64,000 nt of DNA, from NCBI GenBank assembly GCA_039707655.1, contig CM077667.1:543038222-543102221 (forward strand). The letters are read 5' to 3'. Every line of letters begins with the position of its first letter. Positions within the stretch are counted from its first letter, which is position 1. A model generated the notes under the pieces. That model was not told the origin of the DNA, made no database searches, and was given only the letters and a program-made list of their open reading frames with translations. The stretch is from Elymus sibiricus (Eukaryota > Streptophyta > Magnoliopsida > Poales > Poaceae). This document shows positions 9,206-20,655 of the stretch, piece after piece. The position numbers and the translations under genes are program-made.

Positions 9206-11058
9206 TTGGGTAATTTCATTTCCTCATATCCTGCCATTTGGGGTGGAATCAAGGCGTCAACAGAAGGTAGTACGCAATCGAGCTCCTCCCGCGAAGACCA
9301 AGAGATGATCACACAAAGTGAGCAAGATGTAGAAGATATTTCCAGAACCTCCCGTGAAGACCAAGAGATGACCACACAAAGTGATCAAGATGCAGAAGAT
9401 ATTTCGAGAACCTCCCGTGAAGACCAAGAGATGACCACACAAAGTGGCCAAGATACAGAAGATATTTCTACTAAACTAACCACCGCCAGATTCAGAGGCC
9501 GGCCCAGAGTTGTAAATGAACTGTACAAACAAATGACTCCTGATCAGATAAGTGATATGATGCAAACCGTATTTCGCGGCTCCCTCAAAGTAGGGATGAA
9601 GTCAACTCTACCCGGTGGTCTGGTTTTGTGGTTGATGAGAAGAGTAGACCCTGATGCAAAAACACTAACACTAGGGAAGGATGATAAGAAGGTAGTAATT
9701 GACTTAAAGAAGGCTGCGCCACATGTATTTTTGCTACGGAACAAAGGGAAAATGGTTCCAGTAGATCCTTTCGCCGCTGGAAGAACAACGGCAAGAGTCA
9801 AGATATAGGCTTGGAGAGTCTGGGAAGGAATGGTAAAAAGTCTAAAATGGTGCTGTAGGACTACCTAAGGAAGATGAAAACATGTACAAACTCGAGGAAG
9901 GCCACCTACATAATCTATAAGTATGCGATATTTTCTAGCCTCTTGGCCCCCAACTCTTCATTAAATGTAGAACGAAGGTTAAAAAATATGCTGAAAAAGG
10001 CTGAGGACTGGAACTGGTCAGACTTTATTGTCGATAATTTGGTGAAAAACATCAAAAAGTTTCTTTCGGAGAAATCAAGCTGGTTGGTTCGCTGCCCACT
10101 TCTCCTAGTGGTAATTAATCTTGAAATCATTCATGTTTACGTGTTTTTTACTTGAAAAATTTGTTCAACTTACATACATTTTACATGTTTCCGTATAGGT
10201 TATATTTTTTGATATGATAAGCGATGAGGAACTTGACAAACTCGGCATACCTGAAGGTTTGCCGCGGGTGCAACATCTGACAAATAAGCATTTGGACTGG
10301 CTAATGAAGCAAGATTTTCACAGTCTAAATGTGAGTGTTTACTATGCATACTCAAGCATATACTTAGTACATGCAGCTTGTTAAAATGGCCCTTCATACG
10401 TGCATATGTTAAAATGCTCGATTTTTGCTGAGCAAGGATCTCTCTGAAAGTGTGTACAACGAGGATGTTCCTTTCAACATTTGTGGTGAAGAGCATGTTA
10501 TTTTTTATGATGATAAAATGGATGATGGTGACACTAGCGAACAGGATGACAAAGAGGCTCTCTTGTGTGACCAAGTAAGACATATATGAAAAGAATTATA
10601 AGACATAAATACTAGTAATATTCATCACATTGTTTCCAACATATAATATTTTTTACTTGTTCAGGAAGGGCAGTCTAATCGCTTGATGATAGAAAAACTG
10701 AAAGAAACACTAGATTCCATACCTGTGAAGGACACTGTTGTAGAAGATCTTAAGACAAGAATGACGAAGATGTATGTCAAATTTTGTGCCAGGCTGAACA
10801 ATGCACCCATCATGCCTTCGGATAGCAATGAAAAGGATGGTATTCACCAGATTTTTCAGGATTGGATTTCCACACATCTTGAAGTAGCAACATCATATGT
10901 TCAGTCCCACAACGCTAATATGCTAGCTCTTGTGAATCAGTGGATGCAGTACGCGGAGCATGTGATTGCGCTCAACAAAGCTACCCATGCTTACATAGAA
11001 CAGGTTGAGGTCCATGGGTTATCGAAGTGTCGGCGCGAACATTTTTGTTCAGAAGTAA
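9206..11058 (+). pseudogene. Transposon-borne plant-mobile-domain/Ulp1-type gene, right copy (5' exons)
   Basis: Exon 1 (open 9206-9808, 200 codons) holds three acidic 21-residue repeats, then ELYKQMTPDQISDMMQTVFRG, GGLVLWLMRRVDPDAK and FLLRNKGK. It stops at a TAG just before the next block at 9874, which reads IYKYAIFSSLLAPNSSLNVE and DWNWSDFIVDNLVKNIKKFL. Clear GT...AG introns follow: donor at about 10111, acceptor at 10199; exon with ISDEELDKLGIPEGLPRVQH and donor at 10330; exon with acidic YDDKMDDGDTSEQDD; exon 10665-11058 with a helical region (SNRLMIEKLKETLDSIPVKD). In related genes the start lies at ATGGCGTCAACAG; here that codon reads AAG (about 9252), so the original start is lost. 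Stops and the lost start mark it as a pseudogene. The substrate of the family's protease is not known from sequence. Confidence 0.6.
9287..9475 (+). repeat. 63-bp coding minisatellite, right copy
   Basis: Three tandem units starting at 9287, 9350 and 9413, each encoding SREDQEM(I/T)TQS(E/D/G)QD followed by (V/A/T)EDIS. Unit length is a multiple of three, so copy number can change without shifting the frame. Confidence 0.9.
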
Positions 11059-11340
11059 GCCAAACTAATTTCCTTTTTAACAACTCTCATTGGGTTCGTT
11101 TCCGTACATGTTTAGTTTGATATATCCTTGTTTGCATCATGGTTCAGATGGAGAATATTGTAAACACTACAAAAGGCGAGGTCCAGGGGTTATCGAAGCG
11201 TGGGCGAAAGCGAGTAAGCCAAACAAATTTCCCTTTAAACAACTCTCATTGGGTTCGTTTCCGCACATGTTTAATTTGATAGATCCTTGTTTGCATCATG
11301 GTTTTGATTGTGAATATTGTTAACACTCCAAAAGGCATTC
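11040..11340 (+). repeat. Duplicated exon-intron segment
   Basis: The stretch from 'gttatcgaagtg' through 'agccaaactaatttcctttt' and 'gggttcgtttccg' to 'catcatggttcag' occurs twice in tandem (about 11028-11150 and 11188-11310). The inverted partner arm shows the same duplication at 6700-7010, so the tandem event came before the large inverted duplication. Confidence 0.75.
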
Positions 11341-11369
11341 ATGCTTTGCTAATCTTGTCTTCTACTGCA

Positions 11370-12789
11370 AGGTTCAGAAGGTGATTATTGTTGACACTCC
11401 AAAAGGCAAAGAAAAAGAGTCAATAGATCAACAATTTTGATATCCTGCTGCTGACTGTCGTGATGATGGCGGCGAATCTCAGAACTTTCCACTTACGTGT
11501 AGAGATCTTGATTGCCTAACCAACAGTGGCTCTGTCACTGACACTATAATAGAGTTGTACATTCTGTAAGTATTTGTATTTTGGGGTGCATCGTTTCTCC
11601 TCTTTGGTCCCCTTTTCATAACAGACCTCCTGCAGACATCTTAAAGGAAAGCTGCCATTGCTGCCTATTATTCCATCTGACATAGGTCACAAGTATCATA
11701 TTTGTGACAAATCTCTCTGGGACAAGATTCACGAGTGCAAAAATACCCGTGACTTTAAAAGACTGGTAACATTCTTAAATTACCAAGCTTCTACTGTTTC
11801 CTGCCTCATATATATATATTTATCTGTTTTTTTCTAAGCAGGCATCATGGTTTAAAAATGTAAATATATCTGAGTTGAAGTTCTTATTTACCCCTACGGG
11901 TGGAAAGTAAGAATCTTGTTCTCTACTTTGTTAGATTAGATTTACTATCCTGTATTACAGCAATGACCATGCCTGGTGATTCTATTTTTCTATTTTGTTC
12001 CAATTGATCAGTTCACAATGGAGCCTAGTCACTTTTTATTGGCCAAGAGATGACGATACAGGATCGAACAGATGTTACATATGGATTCACTGGGAACATA
12101 CCAAGATACAGAACGTGTTTTTAATGGGGCTAAACTGTAAGTAGTCCCAACAGTCAGGAACATTCCGCAGTTGTATGTGGGCATCAATGTTACCATTTGT
12201 AGTGGACTTATGTGATATACTGTGAATTGTCGATATATTCGCAAAGCACACGCTAGGCACCAATGCTGAGATGACTATGATGAAAGTTTAGGTATTGCCT
12301 ATGACACGCGGCCATATACATATTTGAATTCAGCTTTCTCCTCAATAGAATATGTAGTTTTCATGCTTTGCTAATCTTGCCTTCTACTGCCAGGTTCCAA
12401 AAGAGGGCCCATTTTCACTGTATAATATGCAGAAATTAATTGTGGAAATCAATGCCTTTCAGGAGATTTTCTATAACAAGGTTTTATTTTTCCTGTGCTC
12501 AGCCACTTTCAGAGCATTCTGCCCATCCATATATTTTCTCTGTAGGGAAGACACTGCAGCGCATATGCTCCATGCTTATATATTTCCCACCCTTTTACAG
12601 GATTACATAGAATGGTATGCACCCAGCGAAGCTGCTGCATTTAGGACGGAAATAAAGAAATTGATAGAGACTCATAAACTGAAGGTCATAAGGAATGAGT
12701 GCAAGAACTGTGCTGATAATAAGCATGCTACCTTGATGAAGAAGTTTGAAGATGCTTTCAGTGAAAAGCGCATCACTTCTGGAGGGTGA
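11370..12789 (+). pseudogene. 3' exons of the right copy, Ulp1-like region
   Basis: Beyond the duplicated arm the exon train continues: one starting VIIVDTPKGKEKESID (then a stop); an exon reading PLLPIIPSDIGHKYHICDKS and WDKIHECKNTRDFKRL; ASWFKNVNISELKFLFTPTGG; SSQWSLVTFYWPRDDDTGS; and a last frame ending LMKKFEDAFSEKRITSGG at 12787. Each is bounded by plausible GT and AG. The WSLV string resembles the strand with the catalytic His of Ulp1 proteases (HWSL/HWTL), but here the His position reads Gln. I could not find a convincing Cys motif. A decayed or inactive protease-like C-terminus is the best reading. Confidence 0.45.
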
Positions 12790-13261
12790 AAAGTTAATCA
12801 AACTTGATCAGATTGCTCAGCGAAACGTCGTCAGCCAACCCTACTGGTATGTGGTGACTGAGTTGGGCGGGGGGCTATTCAGTATTTGTCACGAATGACA
12901 ATGTTGTATCGATGCGATTGATCTTTATCTTTCCTTCAATTTAGCTACAGTATGTGACTTGAATGCACACTATATTTCCTCTCTTGATTATGCAACTTTC
13001 ATGTGCAAGCTCCCTGCGACTCTCATGTGCAAACTCCCCGTATTAAAATAGTCCCATATTTCTATGTTTCAGATAAATGTGAAATACCTGAATGTTCTCA
13101 ATGATGTATTCTACAAACTTGAAAATTTTCAGTTTGAAATACTTTCTATTTTGATCTACAAAAAAGTGGTAATGAATCACCATTGGATAGTCGAAGCGAA
13201 AGATCCTGAATATGTTTCTTTGACTGGTAGCTTGGTATAATAATGTTCGGCTCATGCTTTA
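12790..13261. other. No gene recognised
   Basis: The minus-strand open frame 13043-13255 (70 codons, rich in Phe, Tyr, Ile) directly follows the helicase fragment in its reading direction, but I see no helicase motif in it. Confidence 0.35.
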
Positions 13262-13672
13262 GGCACTTTTGACGTTTTGATATAGTGTCTCGGCATTGAT
13301 GTTGTTCTCCCAGCACCACGCATTCCTGTTTTCATGTCCATCCTACCATTTCTTATAAACAACGAGTAGAGTAATCAGATCTCCATCTTGGTGACACAAT
13401 CGGACCTTCAGAAGGTCAGCTTTATGTTTCTCCTTATTAGTGCCCACCCTACAAAATATGCTGCTAGAATTTGCCATACCAGCAACTAAAACCACACCTT
13501 CCTTCCTCAAACCAAAACCAAAGTAATCAAGAATAATTTTTCCAAGCCTTGGCTCAATTCCCAATTTGACCAAGTGGCGTTCAATATCGGCCAGCTCAAA
13601 GCAATTACATTGACATTTTGATAGCACCCAATTGTTCAAGGCTCTTCACATCCAAATTGATAGCCGATGGGC
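13262..13672 (-). pseudogene. DEAH-box RNA helicase gene fragment (HA2/C-terminal region)
   Basis: On the minus strand: VKSLEQLGAIK, a frameshift, then ERHLVKLGIEPRLGKIILDY, FGFGLRKEGVVLVAGMANSS, SIFCRVGTNKEKHKADLLKV, CHQDGDLITLLVVYKKW, a TAG, then DGHENRNAWCWENNINAET. The order LVKLGIEPRLGK..FGFGLR.EG.VLAA.MANSSSIFCRVG..EEKYKADLLKV.FCH.DGDLFTLL.VYK.W..AWCWEN.IN is the helicase-associated region of the large plant DEAH-box proteins with RING/IBR ends (DEAH11/12 type). The helicase motor motifs and both ends are missing. A frameshift and a nonsense codon make it a pseudogene; its length (about 0.4 kb) and transposon neighbours suggest a captured or relic fragment. Confidence 0.8.
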
Positions 13673-14000
13673 GAGCATGAGGACAGCGGCAGACCACACA
13701 CTCAGCGTGGGACAAAAGCAGCGACCCTCGGTGGATGTTCGATATGCAGGAGGACGAGTCTAGCGAAGGCGAAGGGAGCTGATTTCAGAAATTTCAAAAA
13801 ATTGACAAACCTTCACATTCTGTGTTTCTGTGACCCTCCCTACAGCAGTAACGATGCCCATGTCGTTCCTTCCGCGCTACGGCAGGTGGGTCGTGGTTCC
13901 CTCGTCCCACTACTCCGGGGTGGGCTGGCAGCTACCGCGGATCGAGAGGCTTCTGGCGTGAGATTCCAGTTCAACCGTCCCATCCCACCACTTGTTGCCG
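13673..14000. other. GC-rich stretch, no gene assigned
   Basis: One open frame of 122 codons (13667-14035, plus) without recognised motif. The GC-rich composition looks like the 5' end of a grass gene or CACTA ORF, but no extension is convincing. Confidence 0.3.
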
Positions 14001-14002
14001 CC

Positions 14003-14120
14003 GCGCCGGGGATCGCGGAGACCCTAAACCCCTAAACCCTAGTAGTAGCAATGCACTACTTGATCCCGAGCCAGAGACGCGCGTCCCCGTCGGTCGCGGC
14101 TCGAGGGATGGCTCGGGCAG
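14003..14120 (+). repeat. Duplicated 5' region with telo-box, copy 1
   Basis: 'ggatcgcggagaccctaaac' followed by ccctaaaccctagtagtagc and aatg recurs at 14667-14710 with few changes. Both are followed by a GC-rich stretch containing 'gacgcgcg(c/t)(a)tccccgt'. The AAACCCTA telo-box element is typical of plant 5' regions; no telomere is implied. The open frame after this copy (14051-14374) is unlike the second copy beyond about 25 codons. Confidence 0.6.
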
Positions 14121-14370
14121 TGGGCCGACCTGGAATCTCGGCAGCAGCTCGCGGGGCTCGGCGGGTAGGCGGCGGCGCGGGTGCTGTGGACGATCGGCGA
14201 GTCTCGGACGCCCGTCAATGCCGACGAGCGCCAACATCCTCTCACGCCCCAATTCCTGGGAGGCCAAAGGTTAGGGATCAGAAAGAACAACCGAAATGCA
14301 AGACCAGGTACAACCATTGCAGGGTGGCGGCCCTACCACACCGATGCTCCCACTCTGCTGGTTATTTCTC

Positions 14371-14640
14371 CTAGTCTTCAAAAAAAATCAAAAAAATGTA
14401 AAACCTTGACATTCTCTCTATGTTTGTGTAAGAGATCATGTGTACAAAATTTCAGTTGATTTGGAGGAGGCCAAAATAATCACTTGCTTATAAAAACTGG
14501 CTTAAGTGACCAAATGGTCCGTCCTTAAGCAAGTGATTTTTTGACCATCTCCAAATCATCCAAAATTTATTTTACATGGTGACACACGGGTCATAAACAG
14601 GATTATCAAGGAATTTTCACAAAATGTGAAGTTTACAATG
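14371..14640. mobile_element. MITE-like inverted repeat, degenerate
   Basis: Two arms pair around a centre near 14505: the left arm contains 'gatttggaggaggccaaaat' and 'aatcacttgctta', the right arm 'taagcaagtgattttt', 'gaccatctccaaatcatcc' and 'aaaatttattttacat'. The outer parts pair more weakly. It lies between the two telo-box copies. Superfamily not assigned; no clear target duplication found. Confidence 0.5.
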
Positions 14641-14666
14641 TCCCCTCCATTCGCCGCCACGGCCGA

Positions 14667-14714
14667 GGATCGCGGAGACCCTAAACCCCTAAATCCTTGT
14701 AGTAGCAATGAGCA
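14667..14714 (+). promoter_or_regulatory. Telo-box 5' region, copy 2, upstream of the CACTA-type ORF
   Basis: Contains ccctaaacccctaaatcc just before the ATG at 14708 and matches 14003-14050. A 5' leader role is inferred from position. Confidence 0.4.
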
Positions 14715-15110
14715 CCCTGAGGCCGACCCAGACGCGCGCATCCCCGTTGCCCGCGACCACCGTGGGTGTGAACTGGGTATGTGGTTTGCTTCATGATTCA
14801 TGCAATTCATTCTTGATGCTAGCTTGAGCCCTTTACTAATACTTTGCTCCTCTCTTTTAGGCGCAACACAATAACACGGAGGTGCCAGAGGTGTATGACC
14901 TCTATGCCATGGCCCATACTGCCTCGTACAAGAAGGCCAAGGCATTCTCTGAGTCTGACCTCGATCATCCCGAGAACTTCACCAACATCTCCTCCCACCA
15001 CAAGCTCGTGAGGTACAGAGATGAGGGGAAGGCGGGGAAAGGGGAGGACTTTAACCCGAGCCAGCATCCTATTGATCCAGAGCTGATGATGATAGCTGGT
15101 GGCGGGAGGC
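14708..15110 (+). pseudogene. Spliced CACTA (PttA/En-Spm)-type ORF, truncated by an LTR element
   Basis: Exon 1 starts at 14708 (MSTLRPTQTRASPLPATTVG) and ends at a GTATGT donor (14777). After a short intron ending TCTCTTTTAG, exon 2 starts at 14861 and reads VYDLYAMAHTASYKKAKAFS, ESDLDHPENFTNISSHHKLV, RYRDEGKAGKGEDFNPSQHP and IDPELMMIAGGGR. The YDLY.MAHT..YKKAK...SDLDHPENFTNISSH.KLV string is a block I know from PttA/En-Spm-type plant transposon proteins of grasses. The frame is cut at 15111 by the LTR of element A, so only the 5' part is present; up to that point it is open. Confidence 0.6.
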
Positions 15111-16770
15111 TGATGTCTACTACGCAACCTTCTTCTTGTAGACTCGTGTTGGGCCTCCAAGCGCAGAGTTTTGTAGGACAGTAGCAAATTTCCCTCAAGT
15201 GGATGACCTAAGGTTTATCAATCCGTGGGAGGCGTAGGATGAAGATGGTCTCTCTCAAACAACCCTGCAACCAAATAACAAAGAGTCTCTTGTGTCCCCA
15301 ACACACCCAATACAATGGCAAATTGTATAGGTGCACTAGTTCGGCGAACAGATGGTGATACAAGTTTAATATGGATGGTAGATATAGGTTTTTGTAATCT
15401 GAAAATATAAAAACAGCAAGGTAACAAGTAACAAAAGTGAGCAAAAACGGTATTGCAATGCTTGAAAACAAGGCCTAGGGTTCATACTTTCTCTAGTGCA
15501 AGTTGTCTCAACAATACTAACATAGTTGAATCATATGTAAATCCCTCATGTGCGACAAAGAGTTCACTCCAAAGTCACAAATAGCGGAGAACAAACGAAG
15601 AAATTATTGTAGGGTACGAAACCACCTCAAAGTTATCTTTTCCGATCAATCATATGAGCTATCCCTATAAGTGTCACAAACAGCCCTAGAGTTCGTACTA
15701 AAATAACACCTTAAGATACGCATCAACCAAAACCCTAATGTCACCTAGATACCCCAATGTCACCACGAGTACCCATGGGCTCGATTATACGATATGCATC
15801 ACACAATTTCAGATTCATCATGTTCAATCCAACACAAAGAACTTCAAAGAGTGCCCCAAAGTTTCTACCGGAGAGTCAAGACGAAAACATGTGCCAACCC
15901 CTATGCAAAGATTCCCAAGGTCACGGAACCCGCAAGTTGATCACCAAAACATACATCAAGTGGATCAATAGAACATCCCATTGTCACCACGGATATCCCA
16001 TCGCAAGACATACATCAAGTGTTCTCAAATCCTTAAAGACTCAATCCGATAAGAAAACTTCAAAGGGAAACTCAATTCATCACAAGAAGGAAGAGAGGGG
16101 AAAACTCCATATGATTCATCTATATTAATAAAGCTCGTGGTACATCAAGATCATGTCATCTCAAGAACACGAGAGAAAGAGATCAAACACATAGCTACTG
16201 GTACATACCCTACGCCCCGAGGGTGAACTACTCCCTCTTCGTCATGGAGACCGCCGGGATGATGAAGATGGCCTCCGGCGATGGTTTCCCCCTCCGGCAG
16301 GGTGCTGAAACGGGCTCCTGATTGGTTTTTCGTGGCTCTGGAGGCTTGCGGCGGCCGAACTCCCGATCTAGGTTTGTTTCTGGGGGTTTCTATATTTATA
16401 AGAATTTTTGGCGTCGGAAACAAGTCAAAGTGGGCCACGAGGCGACGACAAGCCAGGGGGGCGCGCCCTAGGGGGGGGGGGGGGCGCCCCCATGCTTGTG
16501 GTGGCCTCGTGGCTCTTCTGGCCCAACTCCAGCGCACCCTGGGCTTCTTCTGGTCCATAAAAAATCACCGTAGATTTTTATTCCGTTTGATATTCCTTTT
16601 CTGTAAAACTCAAAAACACGGAAAAAATAGAAACTGGCACTAGGCTCTAGGTTAATAGGTTAGTCCCAAAAATAGTATAAAATTGTAGTAAAATGATTGT
16701 AAAACATCCAAGAATGATGATATAACAGCATGGAACAAGCAAAAATTATAGATACGTTGGAGACGTATCA
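15111..16770 (-). mobile_element. LTR of element A (minus-strand, Athila-like), about 1.66 kb
   Basis: Begins TGATGTCTACTACGCAACC and ends GATACGTTGGAGACGTATCA. In element orientation it starts TGATACGTCTCC and ends GTAGACATCA, so the tips are TGAT...ATCA. The inner side (16771) carries the purine-rich tract AAGCTTGGGGATGC on the minus strand, which marks this as the 3' LTR. It contains a G14 run (16471-16484) next to a GGCGCGCC-type GC-rich palindrome. The target flank on the left is gaggc; the other LTR is not in the window. Confidence 0.8.
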
Positions 16771-18655
16771 GCATCCCCAAGCTTAATTCCTACTCGTCCT
16801 CGAGTAGGTAAATGATAAAAACAGAATTTTTGATGTGGAATGCTACCTAACATGTTCATCATATTCTTATCTTCTTTGTATAGCATGGACATTTGGACTA
16901 GTAAATGATTCAAAGCAATAGTCTAGTTTTAACATAATGACTTCAATACTCAAGCATGTCAACAAGCAACCATGTCTTTCAAAATATCAACACTAAAGAA
17001 AGTTATCCCTGGCCCATCATGCTCAATCATTGATCCATTCATGAAACACACTCAAGTATTAGCTATGCCCAATGCTCAAGTACGATCATAGTGCCCCCTA
17101 GTAGGTGCTTATAAGAGAAGATGGAGACTCAAAGCAAAAAAAAAATTGCATAAAGTAAATAGATAGGCCCTTCGCAGAGGGAAGTAGGGATTTGTAGAGG
17201 TGCCCGAGCTCAAGGTTTAAATTGAGAGAGAAAAATATTTTGAGTGGCATGCTTTTCCTGTCAACGAAAACGACAAAGTAGCTCACAATACTTTGGATGC
17301 TAGATACATTATAGGCGGTTCCCAAACAGAATGGTAAAGTTTTTACTCCCCCTCCACCAATCAATCACACTCCACGGCGAGCCGAATCCACGGGTACCGT
17401 CCATACAAACAACAATCCTGGGGGAGTTTTGTTTCATTATATTTTGATTTGATTTTTGAGCATGGAACTGGGCATCCCGAATACCAGCCACTTTCTCGTG
17501 AATGATAGTGAATCAACACATATCGTGAGAATAACACACCTAGCATGGAAAAATATTGGATACTCCCCACCGTTTCATGAGCGGTACGGGCACACAAAAG
17601 AGAAAATTTATTTTGAAAATTTAGAGATGGCACATACAAATTTGCTTGGAACGGCATGGAAATACCGCATATAGGTAGGTATGGTGGACTCATAAGGCAA
17701 AACTTGGTTTAAGGATTTTGGATGCACAAGTAGTATTTCTACTTAGTACAAATGAAGGCTAGCAAATATATTGGGAAGCAACCAAACCAAGAAACAAAAA
17801 TTCACATAAGTGAGCATTGAGTCATAACTAACAACGAATAATGCACCACAAGTAGGATGTAACTTCATTGCATAACTATTGACTTTCGTACTTGCATAGG
17901 GAATCACAAACCTTAACACCAATATTCCAACTAAAGCATAATTACTCACTAACATGACTCACATATTACTATCATCATGTTTCAAAACTATTACAAAGAA
18001 TCAAGTTTAATTTGTCCCATGATCTTCATGAAAGTTTTTATTATATCCTCCTTGGATATCTATCACTTTGGGACTAGTTTCATATATTGCCATTGCTTTT
18101 TTTTTTACAAGCTCAAACAATTTTAAATGAAGCACATGAGCATAAATATTGCATCCCTCAAAAAGGTATAAGTGAAGCATGAGAGGAAATGACAAGCTAC
18201 TCTCAAAAGATATAAGTGAAGATCAATGAGTAGTCAACACAATTAAGTAGCTATGTGAGGACTCTCTCTCTCTCTCAATTAATATTTTCAGATATGAGTA
18301 TTTTATTCAAACAGCAAACAAAAGAAAAATAGCACTCCAAGAATAGCACGCATCATGTGAACGAATAAAACTTTAGGCTCAACATAGGCTAACCGATAAT
18401 TGTGGATGAAGAGAGGTGGGATGCGTAGCATCCCCAAGCTTAGATGCTTGAGACTTCTTGAAATATTTACTTGGGGTGCCTTGGGCATCCCCAAGCTTGA
18501 GCTTTTGTATCTCGTTCAATCCTCTCATATCATGGTTTCACCTATTCTCAAAAACATCTTCCACACAAAACTTGAAAAGAACTCGTGAGATAGGTTAGTA
18601 CACATAATAATAAATTAGCTCTTTATGTACTGCCAAGATAAGTTGCACAATAATT
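16771..18655 (-). mobile_element. Interior of element A, truncated
   Basis: Non-coding interior next to the 3' LTR. Segments such as 'cttcgcagagggaagtaggg', 'tttactccccctccacca' and 'aacaatcctgggggagttt' recur in element D (62750-63010), so the two are related. No ORF with a pol motif. The interior stops abruptly at 18655 against the LTR of element B. The rest of A (5' interior and 5' LTR) is missing. Confidence 0.7.
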
Positions 18656-20157
18656 TGTAGGATCGAAAGTATGTCTAGAGGGGGGCGATTATACTACTTG
18701 AGAAAATAAAAATTCTACCTTTTCCCAAATTAAAGTGTTGGCAGATTTTAGCAATGATAACAATTCAAGTACACCCTACACATGCATGTCTAAGAGTATT
18801 GCAGCGGAAAGTAAAGACAAGCATATGTAGTAGAGGATAGGGAGGTAGATCAAACGCAATTTGGAGACACGAAGATTTTTCCCGTGGTTCCGATAGGTGG
18901 TGCTATCGTACGTCCACGTTTATGGAGATTTCAACCGACGGATGGTAACGGTCGCGAGAGTCCATGGAGGGCTCTACCCACGGAGGGTTCCACAAAGAAG
19001 CAACCTTGTCTATACCATGATGGCCTACGTCCATGGAGGACTAGCCTAACTCGGGTAGATCTTTACGAAGTAGGCGGTCTCCTTGCCCTTACAAGCTTCT
19101 TGGTTCACTCCACAACACGAAGTAGGAGGCTCCCAACCGACACCTAACCAATCTAGGAGGCACCACCCTCCAAAAGGTAATAGGCTCGATAATGTCGATG
19201 AACTCCTTGCTCTTGTGCTTCAAGATGATATACTCCTCAACACACAATCACTCTCTCACAGATTTGGCTTTGGTGGAAGAGATTGATTGGGTGGAAAGCA
19301 ACTTGGGGAGGCTAGAGATCAAGATTCATATGGATGGAGTGGAATGGCTTGAACTCAACACATGAGTAGGTGGCCCTCTCTCAGAAAATCTGATGGGATA
19401 AGTGGGGATCTGTTCTGAGTGCTTCTCTTTCGAGTGAGTGGTGCTGGAGGGGTATATATAGGCATCTCCAAATATTCAACCATTACACCTAAAGTGACCA
19501 ACTCGGTGACACCGAAATATAAAACTCGGAGCTACCTAGTTGGTCCAAAGGTAGCAACTTTTGAATCTCGGTGAGACCGATACAAAGATCTCGACAGTAT
19601 CGATAAGGTGACCAACGGTCAGTTTCCACAACTCGGTGACGCCGATCCAAAATCTCGGAAATTCCGATTTTAAGAATCGAGGTAACAGGAAGTTGGCAAG
19701 CTGAACTCGGTGGCACCGAAGCGGAATCGTTTGCACCGAAGATCTAGGGTTTGGCAGGGGTCTGTCTGAAGTGGGAATCGGTGGGACAGAGTGGGAAATA
19801 TTGGTAGCACCGATTTTCATGATAGGCTTGGACAGACTTTTGTGGAAGAGCTTGTGGTTTTTTTTGGTGACTATCACTTGTGCACGTGGAGCATATTGTT
19901 CACCAACAGTACCTTACCCCCTTTTAATAGTATTGGCTTTCCTATGGACTCAAGGTGATTTCTCACAAAGTAAAATGTAGAGTCCTCTTGCTTGAAGCTT
20001 TGCCAATCAAATTCCTTGCATCTAGGAGCCTCTCCACAATCCTTTTGCTAACTCATCATTGAACTTTTCCTGAAATATACTTCGTGGAAACATTAGTTCA
20101 ATGACATATATGTTGTTATTAATTACCAAAACCACCAAGGGACCAAATGTTCTTTCA
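18656..20157 (-). repeat. 3' LTR of element B (1502 bp)
   Basis: Starts TGTAGGATCGAAAG and ends ATGTTCTTTCA. It includes the uninterrupted version of the site (about 19021-19030, 'gatggcctacgtcc') into which element C inserted in the other LTR. Carries at least three perfect TCGGT-N3-ACCGA palindromes (19503, 19568, 19707) and several degenerate ones. Confidence 0.85.
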
Positions 20158-20172
20158 AACTCCCCCTTTTTG
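20158..20172 (-). promoter_or_regulatory. Polypurine tract of element B
   Basis: Immediately inside the 3' LTR the minus strand reads AAAAAGGGGGAGTT, the expected plus-strand primer of the element. Confidence 0.7.
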
Positions 20173-20655
20173 GTAATTGATGACAACATATAGATCAAAG
20201 CTTTGACATATGATATAATCAATGAATATAATCGTCGCTTTGAGAAGTATGTGATAAGCAAGAGCTCCCCCTAAATTTGTGCATTATTTTGAATTTGCAC
20301 TTGAATGCAAATGCACAATCGATTAGGTACATGGGGCACTCTTTCATGTCACATACAACTTGGTCGTGTGCGAGAATAATATGAATGAATATCATTGTAG
20401 CACAATCAAGCAAAAGTGAATGATCATCTCATAAGCATCACAAGGATAGGAAATAGTAGCAATACACATCAAGTGTATGATCAAACACCAACAAACTTTA
20501 ACACAAAAAAACAAACCAAAAGATATCAATGTTTTGAAAAGCGATAAAAAGCAACGCTCTCTCTCTCAAAGCCCTAATGATCTATACATCTTCTCCCCCT
20601 TTGGCAACAAGTTACCAAAAAGTTCAAAGGTATAGAACTAAGTGCTCTTCTGGGG

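Larger units (their letters stand above)
9013..11430 (+). repeat. Right arm of the 2.3-2.4 kb inverted duplication
   Basis: Inverted partner of 6583-8855. Introns are retained in both arms, so the copy arose at the DNA level and not through a spliced transcript. Confidence 0.85.
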
